Below, piece after piece: positions 33,592 to 44,100 of a stretch of DNA of 64,000 nucleotides. The position numbers were made by a program, and so were the translations under genes. Each line of letters starts with the position of its first letter. The first letter of the stretch is position 1. The stretch spans positions 955,380-1,019,379 of the forward strand of contig NW_022985437.1 of the NCBI RefSeq assembly GCF_010093595.1. Reading direction: 5' to 3'. This DNA comes from Mytilinidion resinicola (taxonomy: Eukaryota > Ascomycota > Dothideomycetes > Mytilinidiales > Mytilinidiaceae). The notes beneath the pieces are model-generated. The model worked only from the letters and a program-made list of their open reading frames with translations, was not told the origin of the DNA and ran no database searches.

Positions 33592-35376
33592 ATGAGCTGG
33601 GACAACACCGGTGGTACGTTGATCTCGATTTCTTCTTTTAATTCTGTGCCTCACTAACATGAGTACAGGTGCCAGCGGTGGCTGGGAAGACAACAGCGGC
33701 GCTGCCGCAGGAGACGACTGGGGCGCTGGCGATGCTGGTACTGGTGACGCCAACGGCTTCGGCAGAGGCTTCGGAGGAGGCGAATCGAACGGCTTTGGAG
33801 GCGCCGGCGGTGATGCTGGTGGAGGAGGCGATGGCCTCTGCCGTGTGTATGTGCTCCGCTCCTCTCTTTTGATCTGCGCAACCACTGACATTAGCATAGC
33901 TGCCAGCAGCCTGGACACATGGCTCGCGAATGCCCGGACAAGCCTCCCATGACTGGAGAATGTTTCAACTGCGGCGAAATAGGCCACAACAAAGCCTACT
34001 GCCCAAATCCTAAGGTCGACCGCCCCTTCACGGGCACTTGCCGTCACTGTGGCGAGGAGGGCCACGGCATCCGAGACTGTCCTACGAAGCCGCCGTCGCT
34101 GTGTAAGAACTGCGCCCAGCCAGGACACAACGCTGCTGAGTGCACTGAGCGTCGTGCTCGTGACTGGAAGGGGATCCCAGAGATCGACGCCACGGAGGCC
34201 TGGAAGATGATCGTCGATGCCGCCGTCGTTCGAGACCTCGACGATTTCCGTTTCGCATTGAAAGCATATGCGCGTGCGAGTGGCGAAGACTTCAGCTTCG
34301 TCCAAGTTGAGCAGGCCCTACGTGAAGACAACTCCAACGTATGGCTCGTGGCGCGCGAGCAGGAGGTCGAGAAACACTTGACCATCGTCGACTTCCAAGG
34401 CAATCTCGACAAGAAGTATGTTGTTGGCTTTCAGTTCTCTCTTAAGCCTCGCCGTGCCAAGATGAAGGAAGGATACCCTGCGACGGAAGAAGAGAACCAG
34501 CAGCGTCTTGCCGACGCAGGCTTCATCGAGGATCGTGGTATTCCGATCTGCTCGCGATGCAATGGTAAGCAGAAACTGTACAACCAACTTTGACGACGTT
34601 TGCTGACCAGCGTTAGAACTCGGCCATATTCAGAAGAATTGCGAGCAAGAGCCCGAGGAGCGCGAGGTGCTCGCCGTTACCTGCTACATCTGCGGAGAAA
34701 AAGGCCATCGTGCTCGAGACTGCACCCAGGAGCGTGTTGACCGATTCGCCTGCCGCAATTGCAAGAAGTCTGGTCATAACGCCAACGAATGCCCGGAGCC
34801 TCGCTCTGCTGAGGGCGTCGAATGCCGTCGCTGTCATGAAACAGGCCACTTCTCCAAAGACTGTCCGAACTTTGAGGCAGCCCCTCGCGGATGCCGCAAG
34901 TATGTATCTCGTCCGTCTCTTTCTTTGCTCTTGTACTAACCTTCTCTTAGTTGCGGCGAGGAAGGCCACATGTCCAAGGAGTGCGACAAGCCGCGCAACC
35001 CGGACAACGTGACGTGCCGCAACTGCGAGAAGATGGGTCACTTTTCGCGTGACTGCCCTGAGCCCAAGGATTGGTCAAAGGTCAAGTGTGGCAACTGCGG
35101 AGAGAGTAAGTCGTTATTTGATGATTCCAGTTCCACAACCGTACTGACTTTATCATAGTGGGACACACGGTCAAGCGCTGCAAGCAGCCCGTTGCTGAGG
35201 AGGGCGCTGATGGCGGATTCGGTGACGGCGGCTTCGGCGGTGCTGGCGCTGATACTGGCTTCGGTGACACTGGTGCCGCTGATGCCGGTGGTTGGGGCGG
35301 TGATAGTGCGACCCCTGCAGCCGGTGGTGATAGCTGGGGCGGTGGAGGAGATGCTGTGGCTACCAATGGCTGGTAG
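33592..35376 (+). CDS. CCHC zinc-knuckle protein with eleven knuckles (Gis2/CNBP/byr3-like)
   Basis: Six exons fit: 33592-33613, 33669-33846, 33900-34564, 34617-34899, 34951-35105 and 35159-35376, giving 506 residues. I count eleven CX2CX4HX4C knuckles: four near the N-terminus (CRVCQQPGHMAREC first), then a roughly 110-residue non-zinc region, then seven more ending CGNCGEMGHTVKRC. Gly/Trp/Asp-rich tails flank both ends (GGWEDNSG at the start, GGWGGDSATP at the end). Yeast Gis2 and human CNBP have seven such knuckles and bind single-stranded nucleic acid and translating mRNA, so an RNA-binding role is likely. Four of the five introns interrupt a knuckle. The start ATGAGCTGGGAC is followed by a 22-nt first exon. 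Family assignment is firm; ortholog naming is not. Confidence 0.88.
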
Positions 35377-36635
35377 GCGACTACTGTAGGCCCCTCTTTG
35401 CTTCAACTGAAGTAACCTGGTCTTTCTTCGGTGTAGCACATGTTGCATCATCTTCCCTTCTTTTGTCTTTCTTCCCTGGTTGGCATGAAGCTGACAGGAT
35501 TGCATCGGTATTGGGCGGGCTTGTTCTGCTGTACAGTATCGGCACGGTCTCAATGGGGTTTCAAGTTGGTGTGTTTCTTGATGGCGAGTGGTAGATGCAC
35601 TACGGGTCCTTCTTGCTTCCGGCCTTGGAGGACGAGTGGAAAACTCGAAAAGCTGTTGTGCTGTAGCTGAGTATAGCCAATGCAAGATTCCCAAAAGCCT
35701 ACCGGCATACAACTTGGTAGTGGTGACAACATGGTAGTTGCTGCGACTTCAGGAGAGCTAGTCACTTTGTCAGGGTGCGAGCTGACAGGCAAGTGGTAGT
35801 ATTTCCACGAATGGGTGAACATATCTTGGCCAGAAACACTGACAGTCTCTAGGAAGCAAGCTCAAGCATTGTAGCGCAGATTACACGCCTCGTTCAACCA
35901 TATTTGGTAAAGGAGAGCTGTTTAGTGTCGGGATGGCCGGTTTAGGAAACCCGGAGCCTCTTGGAGCTGGATATTCACGTCTCGCGGACTATGCGGCATC
36001 ACAAGAGTCAGGATCCCTGAGAAGAATGCTTGGACAGAAGAGGCAATAGGGTGAAGTACGTGTCTCGGGCGCGAGCCAAACAAAGGGAGGCGCTGAAGAA
36101 GTGGTAAGTTGACTCGATGGGGGTCAATCATGCAGGAACATACATTCACCAGTGCAGTTGCCAGCACTAATTGCTACGCAGATATAGGTGCTTAGGACGA
36201 CGACATGCGATGGAACTACAGCAATTCGAGCAACTACTAAACTTCAGTCTGGCTAGGTACAGGAAGGGAGACAGGCACAAAGTATATTCCTCGATCCCTC
36301 TCGATCCCTCTCGACCCCTCTCGATCTGCAGCTGAGGAGAGCATGACAGCGAAGCTACGGTACTAATGGTATAGGGCGTTACGCGAGCCGTTCCCTGGAC
36401 CCGGGGGAAGGTCAACCCGAATGTAGAATGCCGAGTGGGAATCTGGGGTTATGCGGGCAGCGGGGTTTGTCTGGAGAAGCCGTGGGATGGCACGAGGGAG
36501 GAGACGTTGCGGAGGCCATCTGGTCCACTCGGTCGGAACGTGGAGGCTGAATACCGGGGAGCACGGGAGCAAGGGTCGCTGCAAGGCATGGCAGTTCCAT
36601 GCGTGTTCGGCAGCATTCGCCGTTGGGGGCACAGG

Positions 36636-36961
36636 GGGCAAAGGTTTACAATGCCAGAGTCTTGGCGCATTTTGAAGTACAATGCCAGGAAGGCACTGCA
36701 GGCGCCACAAGCCTTGGAGCGATGCCAAATTACAGTGTAGACCACTGCAAATTGGTATTGCACCCTGGCCCTCAGCGTCCACAAGTCGTTTTCCAGCATT
36801 GCACAACTCACACAGCCTGCGCGGAGCTGCTCAGCCATCACGTGATGGCCGAAAGCACTCACCAACAACACACAACTTGGGATTTCCACCTTGCAGCAGC
36901 TAGTTTCCCCGGTCGCATGTCCTCTGTGGGTGCCTGTGAGGTGTGTAGGAGGAAGAAGAAA
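36636..36961 (+). repeat. Left arm of an apparently identical 326-bp inverted repeat
   Basis: Pairs base for base with 37071-37396 on the other strand (paired coordinates sum to 74032). All frames give identical protein text from both arms, so I see no difference between them. It contains GCCATCACGTGATGGC. Arm boundaries are sharp on both sides. Confidence 0.9.
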
Positions 36962-37070
36962 TGCGAGGGGTGATGCGAGAAGATAGGGGGGATGTGTGCA
37001 CGTGCTTAGCACGTGCTGAGTTGGTCGAGCAACCCCCCCCCCAAACATAACACTCGGCCACTCCCCATCC
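36962..37070. other. 109-bp spacer of the inverted repeat
   Basis: The loop contains its own short palindrome, GCACGTGC-TTA-GCACGTGC (36998-37016), and a C10 run near 37033-37042. Confidence 0.8.
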
Positions 37071-37396
37071 TTTCTTCTTCCTCCTACACACCTCACAGGC
37101 ACCCACAGAGGACATGCGACCGGGGAAACTAGCTGCTGCAAGGTGGAAATCCCAAGTTGTGTGTTGTTGGTGAGTGCTTTCGGCCATCACGTGATGGCTG
37201 AGCAGCTCCGCGCAGGCTGTGTGAGTTGTGCAATGCTGGAAAACGACTTGTGGACGCTGAGGGCCAGGGTGCAATACCAATTTGCAGTGGTCTACACTGT
37301 AATTTGGCATCGCTCCAAGGCTTGTGGCGCCTGCAGTGCCTTCCTGGCATTGTACTTCAAAATGCGCCAAGACTCTGGCATTGTAAACCTTTGCCC
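37071..37396 (-). repeat. Right arm of an apparently identical 326-bp inverted repeat
   Basis: Reverse complement of 36636-36961, running from the TTTCTTCTTCC edge to CTTTGCCC. The arms would allow a long hairpin in single-stranded DNA or RNA. Confidence 0.9.
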
Positions 37397-37945
37397 GGCA
37401 CAGGGGCGCATCGCTTCCATCGAGGCTCTTCGATGGCGGGATGCCGAAAGGGGCAATCCGGCGCAGCCCGCGCACGATGCCTTTGACATCATGCTGCAAT
37501 TCCCTGCAGCTTCTCCGCTGCGGCGTTACTCGATCGTCGCGCCGCTCTCCACACTTGATCGCAGGTGCCCCAGTGCGGGTAGACAACACGGGGAAGGGCC
37601 AATTGCACCGCGAATCATGCTGAAATACCGCGCGATGTGCAGTCGCGCGACCTCGGCGCTACAGGCATGGTGCTTGTAAGAGTCACTTTTTCTAATCCTA
37701 CGTTCATCATCTGCGCAGGCTCTTTTACAGCTCCTACCAGCACCGTACGTCCGAGTGCAGCTTGGCTGGTATTACATATAAAGACCAGACCGCCATTCTT
37801 GTACACCGCTTCACCGCTTGAACATCCTCCTGCCTTGTGCTTCTCCATCGTCCTTCCTCTATCGTCCACTGAGAATTTTTTACACCGTTGAATACGGATA
37901 TCCTAGCATCTCAAGTGTGCCTCAGAGGCTACAACACACTTCAAC

Positions 37946-39773
37946 ATGTTTGGCAAACGGTACTTCGGCTTCAAGGGCACTCAATTGAATGTCGCCGTTG
38001 GTATACTCGCCGGGCTTGATTTCTTGCTCTTTGGATATGATCAAGGCGTCATGGGAGGTATTTTGGGCCTGGGCTCGTTCCTCAAGCAGTTTCCAGAAAT
38101 CGATGTGAACGCTGCATCTCCGGAGCGGAAGAGTCATGTCTCAATCATTCAAGGCATCTCTGTTGCTTCGTATAACGTGGGTGCGTGTTCAGTCCTGTTT
38201 CCTAATTCTGAGCTCGGCTAATCTGCACCAGGTTGTTTCTTGGGTGCTATCATGACCATCTGGCTTGGTGATATACTCGGACGACGCAAGACGATATTCT
38301 TAGGTTCTTCTATCATGATCGTTGGAGCTACGCTTCAATGTTCGGCTTTCAGTTTGGGTCACTTTATCGCGGGACGAGTAATTACTGGTGAGCACCTTTG
38401 TGCCCTCCTAACACTTACTTGATCACTGACCACACTCAAAGGAGTTGGAAACGGTCTCAATACTTCAACGGTACCCACATGGCAGTCAGAAACCTCCAAA
38501 AGCCATCGACGAGGCCAATTGGTCATGATCGAAGGTGCTTTAATTACTGGAGGTATTTGCCTCAGCTAGTATGTACATCTCTATGCAAAGCTCTGAGAAA
38601 TGTAGCTAACCACGGTTCCCAGCTGGATCGACTTCGGCTTCTCCTTCCTCGAACCCAGCTCTGTCTCCTGGCGCTTCCCAATCGGCTTCCAAATGATCTT
38701 CGCCATCATCATCGTCGCCTTCATTCTTGAGATGCCCGAATCCCCCCGCTGGCTCATCCTGAAGGGCAAAGACGCCGAAGCCATGTCCGTCCTCTCCGCC
38801 CTCAACGACCTGCCCTCTGAAGACCCATACATCCAAGCGGAATATGACGCGATTAAGGACACTGTCCTTGAGATGCAAAAGGGCAGCTTTAAGGACCTGT
38901 TCACTATGGATGAAAATCGACATCTACATCGCACCATCCTCGCCTACGTCAACCAGATGTTCCAACAAATAAGTGGGATTAATTTAATTACATACTACGC
39001 CGCTCAAATCTACGAGAACTACATCGGTCTCTCGCCCTTCATCAGCCGTATCCTCGCAGCCTGCAACGGCACCGAATACTTCCTGGCCTCCTGGATAGCC
39101 GTGTTCACAATCGAAAAGTTCGGCCGACGCTCTCTTATGATCTTTGGCGCTACAGGTATGGCGACTTCGATGGCCGTATTAGCCGGTACGACGAGCGTCA
39201 ACGGCGCCGGCGCCGGCATCGTCGCCGCCGCCTTCCTCTTCATCTTCAACACCTTCTTCGCCATCGGGTGGCTGGGCATGACATGGCTGTACCCAGCCGA
39301 GATCGTGCCCCTGCGCATCCGCGCGCCCGCCAACGCGCTGGCGACGAGCGCGAACTGGGCCTTCAACTTCATGGTCGTCATGATCACGCCCGTGGCGTTT
39401 ACGAACATTGGATACCAGACGTATATCATTTTCGCTGTCATGTAGGCCTTCCCCAATCCCAATCCACAGCCCCAACCCCCCTTTCCCCCAAATCTCGAGC
39501 TAAGCTAATGTTGAACGTAGTAACGCTTTCATCGTGCCCGTGACTTACTTCTTTTACCCGGAGACGGCCTACCGCTCGCTCGAGGAGATGGACTCCATCT
39601 TCCACAAAACGACATCGGTGTTCGACGTCGTGCGCATCGCGCGCGAGACGCCGCGGCGCTATGGCAAGAATGGCGAGCTGCTGATTGCGTACGATGATAC
39701 CGAGGAGCATGCGGCGGCGGCACGGCGGCGGAGTAGTGCGAAGCCTACGCATGATGAGAATGAGAAAATGTGA
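37946..39773 (+). CDS. MFS sugar transporter (hexose-type)
   Basis: Five exons fit: 37946-38180, 38232-38387, 38442-38568, 38623-39441 and 39521-39773, giving 529 residues. Sugar-porter signatures are visible: FGYDQGVMGG in helix 1, LGDILGRRKTIFLG in the first loop, PESPRWLILKGK before the central loop, KFGRRSLM, and PETAYRSLEEMD after helix 12. QQISGINLITYY in helix 7 fits sugar binding. It probably moves hexose with protons across the plasma membrane; the substrate cannot be told from sequence. The C-terminal tail is cytosolic and basic. The large inverted repeat ends 549 bp upstream of the start. Intron phases 1,1,2,2 close cleanly. Confidence 0.92.
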
Positions 39774-40468
39774 GTGTGTGCGGTGATGTAAGTAAGGTGT
39801 GTGTGTGGGGGTGTGTGTGTGTGTGGGAGGGTAGTCTTAGTTTTACGCATTTAGGGTACCGGAGTACGAGGTGTGGACGCGACTTTATAACATATGTTGC
39901 GAATTACGAGCATGGTGCATGCATCACATATCTGTAAGACGTGTTTGTTTAGTGGAGAAGGCTGTGAGGTGCCACGTGCGTGGGGTGTGGATTGAAAGAT
40001 GCGAACACTGCATGCCAGGAGACCGCAACTACTAGCCTATCAAGGCACATATCTACTAATTCTATCCCGAAAATAGCACTAGCGTTCTTTCAAGGGAGTA
40101 TGACTGGAAAAGCTGATTCTCGAATTCGAGCATGCTTCCCCAGATACCAGGGGCACATTCCACCCTGCTGTGCCACCTCATTCCTGCCAGGTATTGGATT
40201 CCGGGGTGCTGGGAAGCGAGATAAGCAAGCAAGTTTTAAAGCTGCCTAAAGCGCCCTTGAGATGGTCTCGATGGAGACGAAATTGTTTTCGCGATGCTTC
40301 CTCAACCGCTGAAAGTACTGTGGATGGCGGTAAGTCTTCCCATTCGGGGATGGCCAAGTCGGAACCCGCGTGATGTTAGGATTGGATTGATGGATGTACC
40401 GATGGCGAGCGCTGGTAGGTCGTGTTCTATAGACTGCGAGGACTTCATTGACTGATGTTGTGTCTTAG
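39774..40468. other. Intergenic, possible lost 5' part of the chitin-binding gene
   Basis: A GT-rich microsatellite lies near 39797-39826. A candidate donor GGCG|GTAAGTC near 40330 could join an upstream coding segment (ASSTAESTVDG) to the chitin-binding exon at 40469, but no start with a signal peptide was found. Confidence 0.4.
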
Positions 40469-41044
40469 CTCCGAGTGTTGCGCTTGCGATGAGTCTGGAC
40501 GGGACATGTGGTGGCGAAAGTGGGTTCTCATGCGAAGGTTCTAAGTTCGGGGATTGTTGCAGGTATGGCCAGCTGCTATAGCTCATGACATGCTAAAACC
40601 ACGTGCTAACATCCAGCATATAGCCACCACGGCTTCTGCGGCTTCGACGAGTCGCACTGCGCAGCACCGACCTGCCAGTCTGCCTTCGGATCCTGCCAGA
40701 CCCCTAGCGTCTCTCAGTGGACTGCAGTGTGTATGGCAAAGCTAAACGATCCAGAGGTCTGTAGCACACTGCCTGTGGTTCCCGAAACTGCGGTCTGCGC
40801 GCGAGCGGTGAAGTGTACTAAGCTCGTTGTTGAATGCATGAACAGAACTTTATGGATGCCCGGATGGTTGGTGGTATTAGGACCTGTCAGGGATAATATG
40901 CTGAGCAAGTTGGATATATGCCGGGAGTTTAATCATCAGTGTCAGACTGTGCAACGCGATTGCAAAGAGACGGCGTATTCAGGTGGAGAGACTATGCATT
41001 CATTGGGTCCGGAAGGAGGAGCTTCGGGGGTCCCTGAGTTGTGA
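40469..41044 (+). CDS. Chitin-binding type 1 (hevein-like) domain protein, 5' end unresolved
   Basis: Exon a runs 40469-40562 and exon b 40624-41044, joined over a 61-nt intron with donor GTATGG, branch GTGCTAAC and acceptor CATATAG. Counted from the ATG at 40489 the product has 164 residues. Residues 7-49 carry eight cysteines in hevein order: TCGG, SC, DCC, GFCG, HC, TCQSAFGSC. The paired CC and the aromatic FCG motif are the chitin-binding signature. The rest is Cys-containing and unrecognised, ending GGASGVPEL. A secreted lectin would need a signal peptide, and none is seen after 40489. Either an upstream exon is missing (one frame allows a join from near 40329) or this is a truncated relic. 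Family is confident; gene integrity is not. Confidence 0.6.
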
Positions 41045-41082
41045 ATGGGTTTGTTGGAAGTAATCGCAGCGCAACAAGGGCT

Positions 41083-41838
41083 TCAGTTGTTTTTGGATTG
41101 CTTTTCTAGGTCTCGTAGCCGTTCGACTAGTTTTTCACGGAGGAACGTGGAGAGTCCAAGTCTGTTTAAAATCAACCAGAGTCATCATTTCGATAATGGA
41201 TGAAACTTACATTCCCTCCCGTGTCACAACGCGATAAGTGCCGCTAGCTTGGTAGCTTCCTCCATCTGCAAACTTGCCGTCCCCATCGACCTCCGCACTC
41301 CCGAAGATATCTTCCGGCCACGCTATCCTGCCCCAATCAGGCGGGTTCCTGGTATCACTGACATGTATCCATCCCCCCCGATTCGCACCGCCCATACCGC
41401 CTTGCTGGCTAGCTCCTCCAGCGCCTTCGCCGCTATTTCCACCCAGATTGAAACCTCCTGGGGAGGCGAATGCTGCGGCCTGGTATTGGACCTCTGGGTC
41501 CTGGGTGGCATATGAGTGGAATACAGATTGTAAGATTCCGAGAAACTGGTGATTCTCGGTGAAGGATGCTGGTGTTGGTGGAATTGAGGTTGTGGTGCCG
41601 ATTGCAAGGGATTGCGTAGGGGGGTCCGTTGGGAGAAGAGAGAGAATAGATGACTTGGGGTCGCCTGGAGAGGGGAACACGTACTGTATTACGTTAGTAA
41701 AGGAGGCTCCGGCTAATTGAAAGGGCAGCTTACGATATGAGGATTGTTTGGGAGTGTAGATAGAGCTCGACCACGGAGAGATAAGTTTCTTGGAGCTCTG
41801 GCCAGAGGCCGTAGAGAAGTAATTGTGCGTGAAAACAT
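41083..41838 (-). CDS. Conserved fungal mitochondrial protein of unknown function
   Basis: Three exons fit: 41734-41838, 41211-41683 and 41083-41161, giving 218 residues. The first 30 residues are rich in Arg/Ser/Leu without acids (MFSRTITSLRPLARAPRNLS), a typical matrix-targeting leader. The middle has HQFLGILQSVF and QDPEVQYQAAAFAS. The conserved core is GGWIHVSDTRNPPDWGRIAW with PEDIFGSAEVDG, then SGTYRVVTREGILGLSTFL and a charged C-terminal helix. I recognise this as a conserved filamentous-fungal protein without a known role. The last exon of 26 codons is essential to the conserved TREGILGL block and is easily missed. Targeting is inferred; function is not known to me. Confidence 0.78.
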
Positions 41839-42448
41839 CTTCAGCTACTCCACTCAGATATATTCACAAGGCCAAACTACTCTGAAAATGTAGGAGATGC
41901 AATTGCTTTGGTGTAGTGACTTCGTGAAGGTTTAAAAGTGAATTACCTGATGACGAAAGGCATTCGTCGGCTTTGCGTGTACACGCTAGTCCCAAACCTG
42001 ATTCCTTACTCTGATCGCAACTCCAACCACACGACAAGAGACGAAGGAGAAGAAGCAAGAGGCAAATGCTGCAGATGACGGATGGTCAATGCCGTTAGCA
42101 GACCTCGGGCACCCCTCGCAGCAGCTTGGCCGGCATTCAGCACATTTTTGACCCCATGGACGGCTGCAGCATGGCTCTGCTAATTCCCCACCGCTACGTA
42201 AAAATTGTACCCGTGGCTACTCAACGAATAATCCCCGGCATAGGGAACCTCTACGTCGGAGTAATAACCTCTGGTTTTAGGGCTCGTGCACCACAACACT
42301 CAACAACCTAAACCACCTCTAGTTCTTGACCAATCTTTTTCAAAAAGGACCAAGGTATAGCCTTGATTTGCGCTTCAATATTATCCAACTTGGATAAAAT
42401 ATAGTGCCCTAAAAAGTACATAAAATACCCTAAAAGTTAATAAAATTT

Positions 42449-43011
42449 GGGGAGGGATAAACGCACACCCCCTAATCACTCTACGCACACCCCCTTTTCA
42501 CTCCACGCACACCCTCCCTCTCGTCCAATCTTTTGATTGGCTGGAGCGGCTCGGAGCTTCGTCCGGAGCTCTATTCTCACGTGCATCCGCACGTGTAGCC
42601 TTTCTCATTCACTTAGGCGTACGTGAGCTCGTAAGTGAGGCTATACAAATCGGCATAGCTATATAGCCTCTCCGTTTTACAGTGCATCCTTTCCAATTTG
42701 TGTAGCCTTAGGTACGAGCTCACGTACGTGCTCACGTACAAGCTCACGTACGGCTCACGTATGGCTGTATATACGGCTGCACGAATCGGAAAGGATGCAC
42801 TGTAAAACGGAGAGGCTATATAGCTATGCCGATTTGTATAGCCTCACTTACGAGCTCACGTACGCCTAAGTGAATGAGAAAGGCTACACGTGCGGATGCA
42901 CGTGAGAATAGAGCTCCGGACGAAGCTCCGAGCCGCTCCAGCCAATCAAAAGATTGGACGAGAGGGAGGGTGTGCGTGGAGTGAAAAGGGGGTGTGCGTT
43001 TATCCCTCCCC
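42449..43011. mobile_element. Fold-back element with long inverted arms
   Basis: The left arm 42449-42694 and right arm 42788-43011 are near-identical inverted copies, from GGGGAGGGATAAACGCACACCCC inward to GCATCCTTTCC. The left arm has one extra 22-bp CACACCCC unit. The 93-bp centre holds four or five CTCACGTA repeats. It is non-coding. Target-site duplications are not obvious. Confidence 0.85.
42695..42787. repeat. CTCACGTAC repeats in the fold-back centre
   Basis: GAGCTCACGTAC, GTGCTCACGTAC, AAGCTCACGTAC and GGCTCACGTATG follow each other at about 12-bp spacing in the loop of the fold-back element. Confidence 0.75.
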
Positions 43012-43057
43012 TTACTTTATATTGTAAAAAATTACTACTATAGCTTTTTCTAGATCT

Positions 43058-43286
43058 TGTTACGACACTACGCTAGGCTGCCCGCAGGCCAGCCTAAAAG
43101 AACAGAACAACTGCGCTTAATTGGAAGCGCAGGCGAATTGTAGGCTCTAGTTATAGCCTTCCGGTGCGCACGCCGTAGGCGTGGCCGGCCCCGAGGCGCA
43201 CGTGATCAGGGGTCACCCGATCTGTAGCACGTGATCGTGCTCGTGCTCGTGCTCATGCTTTATGCTCGTGCTAGGGGAACGTAACA
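43058..43286 (+). mobile_element. LTR-like direct repeat, 5' copy of a TRIM-like element
   Basis: Starts TGTTACG and ends CGTAACA, a 7-bp terminal inverted repeat with the TG...CA ends of LTRs. About 229 bp. It includes a TGCTCG microsatellite absent from the 3' copy. Confidence 0.7.
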
Positions 43287-43660
43287 CTATCCTCCCTCTT
43301 TGAGGACTGCGTCCTCGCAGTCGGCCTAAATTGGATCAACTTGATCTGCTCCGCGTCCGGCAGCTAGACAAAAAGATAAACCGAGCGCATAGTGATGCGG
43401 CGGCTTGTGCCCCCTCAGGGTGCTTCGGCCATACCTAATGGCGAAACCCTATATGGGGGCGCGGTGGACACATGCTACAATGCCATCCACCGCTTGGACA
43501 TGTGCTACGACGTCGTCCAACTTTAGATATCTTCTAGACCAATCCAGGCACTATAAGTGTAGTGCAGCGCAGCGTTGTTAAGATTTGCTTGTGATGACAC
43601 CACCTGGGTTTAAACCCAACCCAGTTGTGCGTGCTCAAGCACCAGTTGAGCGCAGTCGCT
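43287..43660 (+). mobile_element. 374-bp internal part of the TRIM-like element
   Basis: Lies between the two LTR-like copies. No gag or pol coding was found. The sequence just inside the 5' copy (CTATCCTCCCTC) is where a primer site would lie, but no tRNA match was tested. Confidence 0.5.
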
Positions 43661-43871
43661 TGTTACGATACCACGCCAGGCTGCCCTTAGGCCAGCCCAA
43701 AAGAACAGAACGACTGCGCTTTAATTGGAAGCGCAGGCGAATTATAGGCTTCTATAGCCTTCCGGTGCGCATGTCGCCGGAGCCTCGGGCCACGTGGCAC
43801 CGAGGGCGCACGTGATTAAGGGTCACCTGATCTATAACACGTGGTCGTGCTCGTGCTAGGGGGACGTAACA
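43661..43871 (+). mobile_element. LTR-like direct repeat, 3' copy of a TRIM-like element
   Basis: Same ends as the 5' copy (TGTTACG...CGTAACA), about 211 bp. Shared landmarks are AGAACAGAAC, TTGGAAGCGCAGGCGAATT and AGCCTTCCGGTGCGCA. Substitutions and an indel separate the copies, so insertion is not recent. Confidence 0.7.
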
Positions 43872-44100
43872 ATTAGCGGTATTATATACTATTTCTTAAT
43901 AAATTCTAAACCTAATACTATTTATATAGTCTAAAAATTACTTTAAAGTAAGCTATTAAGCCTTATCTAATCTCTAGTTTATAGGGCTATATATTAACCT
44001 AGTTATATTGCCTTAATAGGTCCTCTAAAGCTTGCCATAGGTGATATTCTAAAGCTTGCTATAGGTGACATTTTAGGTGGCTGCAATATCCGTAAGATTG
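43872..44100. repeat. AT-rich, TpA-rich relic sequence
   Basis: Strongly enriched in TA steps, with few G/C bases and no coding frame. A 24-bp direct repeat (TCTAAAGCTTGC(C/T)ATAGGTGA) occurs twice at 44024-44071. The composition is what repeat-induced point mutation leaves, but no intact copy is available here for comparison. Confidence 0.55.

Larger units (their letters stand above)
35377..37945. other. Gene-poor region with a large inverted repeat
   Basis: Apart from the inverted repeat (36636-37396) it holds a short CTCGATCCCT microrepeat near 36292-36322 and no credible gene. Long open frames at 36449-37679 arise from the GC-rich palindrome and mirror each other on both strands. The final 250 bp should be the sugar transporter promoter. 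Confidence 0.5.

Noticed and set aside
36918..36974. Possible start of a Zn(II)2Cys6 transcription factor in the left arm of the inverted repeat (CEVCRRKKKCEG)
   Set aside because: Spacing between the second and third Cys is five residues, not six, a stop follows two codons later, and the stretch is a purine-rich run of AGG/AAG codons. The other arm lacks the third Cys. Chance is more likely.
36449..37679. Several long open frames on both strands in the inverted repeat region
   Set aside because: They mirror each other because of the palindrome, have no family resemblance and no consistent exon structure.
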